The position numbers and the translations under genes were made by a program. The notes beneath the pieces are model-generated. The model saw only the letters and a list, made by a program, of their open reading frames with translations, was not told the origin of the DNA and searched no databases. Below are positions 17,251 to 27,200 of a stretch of 64,000 nt of DNA, piece by piece (position 1 is the stretch's first letter; each line of letters starts with the position of its first letter). Source of the DNA: Verrucomicrobiota bacterium (GTDB lineage: Bacteria; Verrucomicrobiota; Verrucomicrobiia; Verrucomicrobiales; Verrucomicrobiaceae). The stretch lies in contig JAFLEI010000010.1 of assembly GCA_017301975.1 (NCBI GenBank), forward strand, positions 1-64,000, written 5' to 3'.

Positions 17251-19791
17251 TCATTCCTCGGTGTGTTCTGCAGGCAGCATGGCGGCCCAGCGCCCGACCA
17301 ATGACGCGACCAGCATGCCGGTGGCCATAACTGCAGCGCCGAGCAGGGCGAGATGCCACCAGACGGCGTGGAACTGCAGGGTCCAGCCGAAGCATTGTTT
17401 ATTGATGCGATAGACGAGGAGCCAGCCGAGCCAGAGGCCTGCGGCGATGCCGGTGAAGGCACCTGCGCATGCGACGCCGAGACCTTCGAGTGCGGCTGAC
17501 CTGGCGATCTCCCGGCGCGACATGCCGAGGGAGTGCAGCGTGGCCAAAACGGCGCGGCGTTCGAGCAGGAGACTTGTCAGCGCGAGGCCAAGACCCACAA
17601 CGGCGACGATGACGCCGATGACCTCCAAGGCGTGGGTGACGGAGAAGGTCTGGCGGAAAATGCGCAGGGCTTCGCGACGGAGGTGGGCATTGGTGAAGAC
17701 GCTGAGGCCGGGCTGCTGCGCTTCGATGTGGCTGCGCACAGCTTCGGCATCCACGCCGGGTTTGAGCATGAGGGCCACGCGCCAAGCTTCGTCGGTGTCG
17801 AACCAAGTGCGGAAGACGGAAGAAGGCAAGGTGAGTGATCCGCGCTCGTTGCCGTATTCCGCATTCATCGCCACAACGCGCACTTTGTGACCTGCGAGGT
17901 CGATGGTATCGCCGACGTGGGTGCCGAAGCGTTCGCTCCAGCTTTCGCTGATGATGGCGGGGGTGATGGCATCGTCAGACTTCCACCATTCTTGGCGCTG
18001 CGGTGCCTGCACCCAGGCGTAGAGATCGTGCTTGTGTGCAAAGACGGGATTGGTGCCGAGGACAAGCACTTCGCCGCCCTGCCAGAGAAGCGTCTTTGCC
18101 TGCACGAAGGCCAGCTCTTCGACTCCTGGCTCACGCCCTAGCTCCGCCACCGTCTTTGGTGTGATGGCGTGGGTGGAGGATGCGCTCTGGGCCCCTGCAC
18201 TGCTGACGTAGATGTCGGCCTTCATGGTGCGGTCGATCCAGCCGCGCATGGTGTGATCGAAGCTGGCGACCATGACTGCCATGCCGGTGGTCATGGCCAC
18301 GGCGCTGGCCAAGGCGGCGACGGCGAAGCGGTGACGCACGGTGGGGCGGCGGAGGTGCGACAAAGCGATGCGCCAGACAGCGGAGAACGCTTTTTTGCGA
18401 GCGACGAAGCGCAAGATGGTGCTCGCTGCCAGTCCGGCCCCTACGAGCCAGAGCAAGGCGGCGGTGTAGCCCGCGAGCGGGAGGCGCGTGCCGTTTTCAA
18501 AACGGAGGACGGGGAGTTGTGCGAGGAGAAGTGCTGCCAGCATCATGGCCCAGCCGATCCATTCGACACGCCACACGGTGCCGCCTTCAAAGGGCGTGGC
18601 ATGGTTTCCAAGCATGTGGGCCGGAGGGGTGCGTGCGGCCATGCGTGCGGGCCACCATGCGGCGATGAGACTTGCGAGGATGGAGATGGACAGGGCGAGC
18701 AAGGCCTCAGAAAAGCTCAGCGAGGCCTGCTGTTCGCTGGTGGCGCCGTAGAGCGCGTTCATGGTCTTGGTGACACCGCCCACGGCAGCCTGCGCGCCGA
18801 GCCAGCCGAGCAGGACGCCCAGAGCGCCGCCACAGAGGCCGAGCAAAGATGCTTCGAGCAGGAAGGCGATCTGGATGGCGCGGTCTGTGACGCCGAGTGA
18901 TTTCAAGATGCCGATCTCATTGCGGCGTCTGAGCACGACGCCGTCCAGTGCCTGGAAGATGAGATAGCCGCCGACGAGCAGGGCGAGCAGCGAGAGAATG
19001 GTGAGATTGAGACGGAAGGCCTGCGTCATGGTGCCTGCGAGCTGACGACGGTCTGAGCCACCGCGCACCTGCCAGTGAGCCTTGAGCAGACGGCCGGTTT
19101 CTTCGCGCAGACTGGGGAACAAGGGGCTGTCTTGTGCCAGGACTTCGACCCGATCTATGCGATCCCCGCGCTGCAAGACCGACTGTGCTTCGGGCAGATC
19201 CATGAGGAGCAGATGGGCGGGCAGACTTGGGACTCCGGGCATCTCGGGAACCACGCCGGCGACCTGCAGGGTGATGACGCGGTCATCGACGATGAGGCGG
19301 AGTTCTTCGCCTGCTTTGGCACCGAGTTTTGGACTGACGTAGACTCCGGCACGCACTGACTGCATGTTGGATGCGCCGAGGCCTGCGGGGGCTTCGCCAC
19401 GGAGATTGAGGAGGGCGATGAAATCCACGCCGAGGAGACGCCAGGTGGCGCGTGAGCCGATTTCGCCGTTTCCTTTGTCGGATGCGGGTGTGACTGTCTC
19501 CTCCACCACGGGGAGGAGGCTTACAGGGCGCGGGCCGAGCGCCTCGCGCATCATGCGCAGATCGGCTTCGTGGAGCGAGCCGGTGAGCGCCTGCACGGTC
19601 CAGTCAGGCTGCCGGGTGACGCCGTCGGTGAAGGTTTCGAAGCCTGAGAGGGCGGCATTGCTGGCGAGGCGTACTGCGAGATAGACGCTGGAGCCGAGCG
19701 CGAGGATCAGCATGAGTGCGAGCTGCTGCTTGAAAGCGAGCCGCCAGTGGCGCAAGGCGCAGCGCCGCAGGATGAGAAGCACGGTGCTCAT
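17251..19791 (-). CDS. FtsX/MacB-type ABC permease, double-length (AttF-AttG-like fusion)
   Basis: This 846-residue permease has an N-terminal helix (about 20-45), a large extracytoplasmic domain, and three helices of an FtsX domain (about 260-390). Then come further helices, a second periplasmic domain and a second FtsX helix set near the C-terminus (about 735-840). This equals two fused half-permeases, as in YbbP/AttFG proteins that partner with LolD-like ATPases. Such systems extract lipids or lipoproteins rather than import solutes. Its start overlaps the ATPase stop by 4 bp (ATGA), indicating translational coupling. Confidence 0.88.
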   Translation of the reverse strand: MSTVLLILRRCALRHWRLAFKQQLALMLILALGSSVYLAVRLASNAALSGFETFTDGVTRQPDWTVQALTGSLHEADLRMMREALGPRPVSLLPVVEETVTPASDKGNGEIGSRATWRLLGVDFIALLNLRGEAPAGLGASNMQSVRAGVYVSPKLGAKAGEELRLIVDDRVITLQVAGVVPEMPGVPSLPAHLLLMDLPEAQSVLQRGDRIDRVEVLAQDSPLFPSLREETGRLLKAHWQVRGGSDRRQLAGTMTQAFRLNLTILSLLALLVGGYLIFQALDGVVLRRRNEIGILKSLGVTDRAIQIAFLLEASLLGLCGGALGVLLGWLGAQAAVGGVTKTMNALYGATSEQQASLSFSEALLALSISILASLIAAWWPARMAARTPPAHMLGNHATPFEGGTVWRVEWIGWAMMLAALLLAQLPVLRFENGTRLPLAGYTAALLWLVGAGLAASTILRFVARKKAFSAVWRIALSHLRRPTVRHRFAVAALASAVAMTTGMAVMVASFDHTMRGWIDRTMKADIYVSSAGAQSASSTHAITPKTVAELGREPGVEELAFVQAKTLLWQGGEVLVLGTNPVFAHKHDLYAWVQAPQRQEWWKSDDAITPAIISESWSERFGTHVGDTIDLAGHKVRVVAMNAEYGNERGSLTLPSSVFRTWFDTDEAWRVALMLKPGVDAEAVRSHIEAQQPGLSVFTNAHLRREALRIFRQTFSVTHALEVIGVIVAVVGLGLALTSLLLERRAVLATLHSLGMSRREIARSAALEGLGVACAGAFTGIAAGLWLGWLLVYRINKQCFGWTLQFHAVWWHLALLGAAVMATGMLVASLVGRWAAMLPAEHTEE

Positions 19792-20453
19792 GCGCCTTCG
19801 ACGATCTGGCCGTCAAGCATGCGCAGGACGCGCTGGCAGTGTTTCACGGCATCCGGGCTGTGCGTGACGAGCAGGAGGGCGGCCTGGGTTTCCTGCACGA
19901 TTTCGGCCAGAAGATCGAGGACCTGCGCGCCGGTGGCGGTGTCGAGGCTGCCGGTGGGTTCGTCGGCCAGAATCAGAGTGGGGCGGTGGACCACGGCGCG
20001 GGCGATGGCGACACGCTGCATTTCGCCTCCGGACAACTGTCCAGGCAACGCGGCAGCGCGGTGAGCGATGCCGACGCGTTCCAGGAGCTGACGCACGCGT
20101 GTTTCGCGCTCGTGGGTGGGCACGCCGAGTAGCTGCAATGGGAGCTCGATGTTTTCTGCGGCGCTCAGTGTTGGCAGAAGGTGATAAAATTGGAAGACGG
20201 TGCCGATGTGGCTGCGGCGAAGCTGGGCGAGGCCGTCTGCGTTTAAATCTGCGAGCAAATGTTCTGCGATTGAGACGCTGCCGGTGTCTGCACGGTCCAC
20301 GCCGCCGACGCAGTTCAGCACGGTGGTTTTGCCGCTGCCGGAGGGGCCGAGCAGGGCGACACGCTCGCCCTTGCCGAGGTTGAATGAAACGCCACGCAGG
20401 ATGGGGCGTTCGGCGTAGCTTTTGGTGAGGGATTGGACTTCGAGGACCGGCAT
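19788..20453 (-). CDS. LolD/MacB-type ABC ATPase (AttE-like)
   Basis: The protein has 221 residues from the ATG at 20453. It shows Walker A GPSGSGKTT (36-44), the signature LSGGEMQR, and Walker B LILADEPTGSLD. The short length and the VFQFYHLLPTLSAAENIELP Q-loop region are typical of the LolD/YbbA/MacB class that works with FtsX-type permeases. It is the first of three coupled genes: ATPase, fused permease, secreted lipocalin-like protein. ribE lies 35 bp upstream on the same strand and may share the transcript. A longer frame continues upstream but lacks family similarity. Confidence 0.92.
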   Translation of the reverse strand: MPVLEVQSLTKSYAERPILRGVSFNLGKGERVALLGPSGSGKTTVLNCVGGVDRADTGSVSIAEHLLADLNADGLAQLRRSHIGTVFQFYHLLPTLSAAENIELPLQLLGVPTHERETRVRQLLERVGIAHRAAALPGQLSGGEMQRVAIARAVVHRPTLILADEPTGSLDTATGAQVLDLLAEIVQETQAALLLVTHSPDAVKHCQRVLRMLDGQIVEGA

Positions 20454-20488
20454 CGGAGTGGTAACGGCCTGCCTGGACTCGTGGATGC

Positions 20489-21088
20489 TCACTTCATGGC
20501 GCGCATGAGTTCGCGCACGTATTTGCCGAGCATGTCGAACTCCACATTGAGGCGGTCGCCGGGCTTTTTGGTGTGGAGATTGGTGAGCTGGAAGGTGTGG
20601 GGGATGATCCAGCAGACGACGGTGGTGTCGGAGACTTCCGCTGCGGTCAGTGAGATGCCATCGAGACAGATGGAGCCTTTGGGGATGATGAGGCCGCGAT
20701 GCTCCGGGGGGAGGGCGACCTCCAGGCGGTGGTCCTGGCCGTGCTCGCTCCAATCGAGCACCTTCACTGTGGCGTCCACATGCCCCTGAACGAAGTGGCC
20801 GCCAAAGCGTGCGCCGATGGACATGGCACGCTCCAGATTGACGAGGGAACCGGTTTGAAGATCGCCGAGGCTGGTGACCTTCAGGGTTTGCATGAGGAGA
20901 TCGAAGCAGGCGGTTTGTGCGGCGGGGTCCTTGGTGGTGACCGTGAGGCAGCAGCCGTTCACCGCGACGCTTTCGCCATCCGCGAGTTCCGCAGCGAGTG
21001 CTCCGACATGCAGAGTGAGACGCGCGCTTTCGCCGCGAGGTTCCAAGGAGATGACTTTGTCGGTGGTTTCTACGAGGCCAGTAAACAT
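20489..21088 (-). CDS. ribE: Riboflavin synthase alpha subunit
   Basis: This 199-residue protein has two lumazine-binding barrels. The N-terminus MFTGLVET, GCCLTV and MSIGARFGGHFVQGHVD mark the first barrel. The second runs from about residue 98 with GSICLDGISLTAAEV and ends in a trimerising helix. It converts two 6,7-dimethyl-8-ribityllumazine molecules into riboflavin plus a pyrimidine. In the second barrel the usual GHVD-type histidine is within the first half, as in the family. No other rib gene is nearby and no FMN riboswitch is visible in the 150 bp upstream. Confidence 0.95.
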   Translation of the reverse strand: MFTGLVETTDKVISLEPRGESARLTLHVGALAAELADGESVAVNGCCLTVTTKDPAAQTACFDLLMQTLKVTSLGDLQTGSLVNLERAMSIGARFGGHFVQGHVDATVKVLDWSEHGQDHRLEVALPPEHRGLIIPKGSICLDGISLTAAEVSDTTVVCWIIPHTFQLTNLHTKKPGDRLNVEFDMLGKYVRELMRAMK

Positions 21089-21240
21089 ACGATGACCTAC
21101 TCCTGCACTCTGCCTGTGTCGATTTCCAGTTAGCCAAATCTTTATGTCTTGATGCTGTCAAAATGGGCAAAAGACGGCCATTGAAGTGACTGCTGTTCCG
21201 GTCTGAAAACCCACCCCCTGGCCTGGACGGGTCTGCAACC

Positions 21241-24200
21241 ATGCCATCGCACCTGTTTTCAAAAACCTGCCTCGTTTTCGCATGCTCCTTGAGTGTGCTT
21301 CTCTTCAGCACGTCCGCACGTGCTTTAGACCGCACCAAGCTGGACAATACGACCGCCCTGAACGCTGCGGGGAGCTGGTCTGGAGGCGTGCCGGATTCCG
21401 CCAACACAGCTTCATGGACCAACACCGTCACCGGGGCAAATAGCTCGCTGCTCGGTGGCAACGTCAGCTGGCAAGGCATCAAAATCATCAACCCAGGCGG
21501 GGCCATCACGATTGGGGCGGGAAACACCCTTACCCTCTTTGCCGGAGCCTCGGGAACGAGCATCGACATGAGTGCCGCCACCCAGGATCTCACCATCCAA
21601 GCCGGCCTCACGATCAAGGCGGTGGCTGGCCAGCTTTGGAATATTGCCGCGGGCCGTACGCTCACGCTGAATACTGGCCTCTTCACCCGTGGGATTGGGG
21701 CCACGCTCGTCGTGCAAGGCAGCGGCGTCGTGAATACCACCACCATCTTCAACAGCAGCAGCGGCATCATCGGCAACTGGGCCGTCTTCGGCACAGGCAC
21801 TGCAACGCGTTATGCCATGGTCGATGTGAACAACAACATTGTTGGCTACACGGCAGGCACTGCGGCGGCCACGGCCGCCAATGTCACCGACACCACAGGT
21901 CTGCTGCAATACGATGTTGCCGCTGCCGGCACCATCGGAGTTGGCGCATCCGTCGATACTCTCCGTTATACTGGTGCCGCAGGGACCATCGCGGGCAACT
22001 TCACCGCCAACGGCATCCTGACGGCAGGCACGGGCGCGCTCACCATCAGCGGCGGCCTCACCGTGGGTGCCAGCGGCGAGCTCGTCCTCATGACCGGGGA
22101 CAGCAGTGCCAGCCGAAACATTACTATTTCGGGCATCATCAGCGATGGCAAGACGGGTTCCGGATTGCTCAAGGGCGGCGCTGCTGCGCTGACGCTCTCC
22201 GGCAACAACACCTATACTGGTGTCACCACCATCTCTCGCGGAAGGCTGTCGATCGTGGGCAGCAATGCCCTCGGCTCCACGGCAGGCGGCACCCGCATTG
22301 GAATCAGCGGAACCCTAGTTCTCCCCGGGAACACCACCCTGGCGGAGTCGATCTGGCTGGATGACAGCACCAATGCTTTTGGCGGCGGCCTACTGGAAAA
22401 CAACGGGACGAACACCCTTACGGGTGCCATTCGTCTGAGCAACAGTGTGCGCTGGCAAAGCAACGGCACACTGAATGTGACGGGCGGCATTTCCACGACA
22501 AACGGCAACGCTGGCACCCCGTTTGTCGTACAGGCGGCGACGACCATGAACATCACCGGCAAGCCAATGTCGCTGGGTGGCGGCGGCACCCTGTACATGG
22601 ACAACGGAGGCAAGACCATCGTGCTAGGCGTGGTGGGCAGCACCTACGGGACGAACAGTCTCTTCGCAGGCACTTTAAAGGCCGGCATGGCCAATGTCTT
22701 TTCCAGCAGCGCCGCCGTCAACTTCAGCACGGGCTACAGCGCCAGCGCGGCCACCCTGGACCTGAATGGATTTGACCAGTCGGTGGCCGCCATCTCCACC
22801 ATCACTTACTCGGTGCGTCCTGGCTATGACCGCGTCATCACCAGTGCCACGGCCGCCACGCTGACCACCGGGCTCAACAATGCCAACACCACCTTTGACG
22901 GCAGGTTTACGGGGGCAGTTTCAGTGACGAAGACCGGCACAGGCACCTTTACCCTCACCGGGCTCAGCACCACCACAGGAAGCCTCACGGTCAACGGGGG
23001 CGCGGTGAATTTGAACTTTGCCCGCGCCACCGCCGGTCAGAGCGGGGCAGGAACTGTGAGCGACTACCTCACCAGTGCCGCTCCATTGACGCTGGGGGGC
23101 GGCATTTTTCAACTGACTGGCAGAAGCAATGGCACCGCCACCACGCTCACGAACGGCAGCTGGGCGATCAACACTGATATTGTCACCGTGGCATCCACGG
23201 CAGGGCTGGCACCAGGGCAGATAGTCTCCAATGCCAACTTTGCTGCGGGAGCGTACGTGGTCAGCGTGCTGAGCTCCACCCAGTTTGTCATCAGTGCCGC
23301 ACCGACGGTGGCAGGCTCAGGCGCAACCATCACGGCAACGGCGAACAGCTTCAGCACCTCGCAGACCTTCTCCGGTCTTGTTCTTAATGCCGGAGCTTCG
23401 GGTGTCACGGTCGCCCTTCCTGCCAACGGCTCGGATGGGACGGTGCTCAATCTCGGAGCCATCACCGTCAATGCCGGAGGCACGGTGAACTTCACACTGC
23501 CGACGGGCACCCAGAGCGCCACCAATGGCATCACGACGGACACGACCAATACGAATGGTATTTTGGGAGGCTGGGCGCGGGTGGGGAATGCATGGGCGGT
23601 CAACAGCACGAATGCGGCAGGTGGCAACATTGAAGCTCTCACCACCTACACGGATGTTTCCCGCCTTGGGGGAACGATTGCCTCCAATGCGGGTGCCAAT
23701 GTCCGTATCGTTGAGACGGGTGCGAGTGGGGGCATCACCCCTGCTGCGACTGGAACCACGGACATCAACACGCTGCTGCAAAGCGCCACAGGCGGCACGG
23801 CCACGTATGATCCGGGTACGACCGATGTTTTGCGTCTTGGTGCGGCAGGAGGGGTCATGGTGGCCAGCCATGCAGGGGCGCTGACTCTTGGAGCCAGTGC
23901 GAATGACGGCATTCTTACCGCCGGGGGCGGGGCTGCCACAGCGGGCACGCTTTACCTGACCAACAATCATGCCAGCAATCTGCTGACGGTGAATTCCACG
24001 ATCGCTGACAATGGTGGAGGAATTGTCAGCGTCACCACTTCGGGAGCAGGGATCATCGTCCTGGCAGGCACGAACACGTATACCGGACGCACCGCCGTGG
24101 GTGGCGGAACGCTGCGAATTTCGAGTGAGCAGAATCTTGGCAGCGGTCCGCTGAGTTTCACCGCTGACCAGCTCATTCTTGCGGGTGGCACGCTGAACAC

Positions 24201-27200
24201 CACCGCCAGCTTCAGCATTGATGACATCAATCGCGGCATCACGCTTGCTGCGGCGGGTGGCACTCTTTCAGTGAATGGCTCCACCACATTGACCTTGGCC
24301 AATGTCATTGCGGGCACGGGAAGCCTTACCCAGTCCGGCACAGGGACGCTGGCTCTCACGGCCGCGAACACCTTCTCTGGCGCGACATTGGCCAATGCAG
24401 GGACGCTGGCGCTCGGCGATGTCAATGCCTTGCAAAACAGCACGCTGACCACGGCAACCGCAGGGAATGTCACTTTCACTCTTTCTGGTGCGAACACCTA
24501 CAATCTAGGCGGTCTCGCGGGCAATGACACAGTGGCGCTGGGGGCCAACACTCTGAGTGTCGGGGCCAATGAGGAGACCACCGTGTTCACTGGCGTTTTA
24601 ACCGGCACGGGCGGCCTGATCAAAGTGGGTGCCGGCACACTCAACCTCACTGCGGCGAGCACTTACTCCGGTGACACACGAATTGAAGGCGGGATGATCG
24701 TGCTCGCGAATGCAAACGCGCTGCAAAACAGCACGCTGGACACGGGCAGCGCCGGCACACAGAGCGCCAACCTCACCCTGGGGGAAGGCACGACCTACAA
24801 CATCGGCGGGCTGAAGGGGAGCGCGGATTTTGATCTCGCGGTGTCCAATCTGAGCGTGGGTGCCAACAACCAGAGCACGACTTTTTACGGCGTGCTGCAG
24901 GGGGCGTTTAACAACAACGTGACGAAGGTGGGCAGCGGCACCCTCACGCTGGCAGGCAACAACACGTATATCGGCACCACCACAGTGAGCGCGGGCAGCC
25001 TCAACCTCGGTGGCACCAATCTTTCCAGCATCACGGTGCAGGCGGGGGCCGAACTCGGCGGAGAAGGAAGCACCGCAGGGAACCTTGTTTTCCTGGGCAG
25101 CACTCATACGCTGGACATTGATGCGGGGACAGTGGCGGCGCTGGGAGCCACCGGGACGGGCAGCCTGGATGTCAGCGCTCTGTCTGTGGGTGGATTCACG
25201 ATCAACATCACGGGCAGCGGTGTTGGAACGATCAAGGTGCTCACTTATGGCAGCGGCGGATTCATCGGAGATGTGAACCGGTTTTCCCTGGGGACCAGCA
25301 CCGTCAGCGCGCATGGAGGAGGAACCTTCATCAACAACGGCATCGATGCGATCACCGTTGATCTGGGCTATCTGGTCAACACCTGGGTGGGCGGGGATGG
25401 CACGCATCCCACCTACTGGGACATCGGCACGACGACCAACTGGTCCAACAGCAAAGACAGTGTGTTTCAAAATGGAGACAGCGTGATCTTTGCGGACGGG
25501 GCCTCAAGCCTGACGCCGGTGCTGCAATCTGACATCAGCGCGGACACAGTCACCTTCACGAACAGCACGGGAACGGATTACACGGTGAGTTCGGCGGCGG
25601 GCCAGACGCTCACGACCGCCAATGGCATCGCGGTGAACGGATCGGGCAATGTGACTCTCAACACCGTGATCGTGGGCAGTGGTGGCCTGGCACTGGCAGG
25701 CACGGGAACCACGACGCTGACTAGTTCCAACAGCTTCACTGGCGCGACTGTCATCACGGGAGGAACGCTCCGCATCAACGACGAGTCGAATCTCGGAACC
25801 GCGCCTGGGGTCTTTACCGCCGGGCAGATCACCCTTGATGGCACGGGGGCAACTCTCACGGCGGCGGCCAGCTTGACGATCAATGATACGAACCGGGGCA
25901 TCATGCTGGGCAGCAGCGGAGGAGGACTCGGGGCGGATTCGGGCTTCACGCTCACGATTGCCAATATCATCAGCGGGGCCGGGGGGCTGAAGATCGGGGG
26001 TGCGGGGATCGTGAGTCTGACAGCAGCCAACACCTACACGGGCCTGACCACCGTGAACACTGGCACGCTGGAACTGCGTAATGTGTCCGGAGGAAATGCC
26101 GTGGCCGGGGATGGTGTGGCAGGGACCAACGACATCCAGGTGAATACAGCCGGCACCTTGAAGCTGGCCGCAGCCAATCAGATCGCGGATGATGCGATCG
26201 TGGTGCTCAACGGCGGCATCTGGAATCTCGGAGGCTTCAATGAAACGATTCGAAGCCTGAGCGGGACTGTTGCCACGACCATTCCTACCCTGAGCCTCGG
26301 CGGAGGTACGCTCACGCTGAATCGAATTGACTGGGACAACACGGTCTCAGTCAACAGCAAGGCGCTGGGAGATACCGGCACGCTGCGATTTGTGGCCAAC
26401 GGCGCCACGCAGCCGGTGTTTGAGACGAACTATCTGGGGACCCTGGGCGTGACGCCAGGGATATGGATTGACGCCACGAGCCTGAGCTTCCGCGCGGGAA
26501 CCTATGGCACCACGCTCAACGGCAAGGTGACGGGGACTGGCAAGCTGATCTTTGATGGCACAGGGGGAGCGGGCGGCCTGACTCTTACCAACGCTGCCAA
26601 CGACTACTCCGGCGGGACTCAGTGGATTGCGGATACCGGCGTGAACGGGGCTTGGGACATTTTTACCGTCTCTGCCAGCGGGGCGCTGGGCAGCGGGGAT
26701 GTGACCCTCCAGGGCGGGAACCAGAATACGTGGGTGGCGGGATTTTCAGGCACGCCGTCCGCGTTCATTTTCAACGGCAACACCAACCAGACTAATCATT
26801 TCATCCTCAGTGGCGATGCCACCATCTCTGCCGGCAATCCTGCCACAGCCTCTGCCACAGCGGACAAGGTGAACCTGTCGGGAGACTTTGATCTCAGCAG
26901 CCACACGCTGTATGTGCGTGGCGCGGGCACCGGCACCCTCAGCGGAACGGTCTCAGGAACGGGTGGCATCACCAAGATCGACACCCCGGGAACGTGGGTG
27001 CTGAGTGGCAACAACACCTACACAGGTGCGACCACCGTGAAGGCCGGACAATTGCAGGTGGGCACCAATGGTGCAGGGCAGACAGGCACGGGCGATGTCA
27101 CAGTGCAGAGTGGCGCCACACTGTATGGCACAGGGCTCGTGCAGGGTCCGAACTTTACGGCGGCAAGCGGCTCCACGGTGCAGGCGGGAGACAGCACGGC

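Noticed and set aside
21089..21240. Possible FMN riboswitch upstream of ribE
   Set aside because: None of the conserved RFN-element blocks could be recognised in this 152-bp interval.
20454..21800. Upstream extension of the LolD-like ATPase frame to about 670 codons
   Set aside because: The extension runs over ribE and into the repeat protein gene and lacks any similarity; the ATG at 20453 matches the family start.
24598..25470. Minus-strand open frame of 290 codons within the repeat protein gene
   Set aside because: Repetitive high-GC DNA leaves many frames open; the plus-strand frame has the signal peptide, repeats and PEP-CTERM tail.
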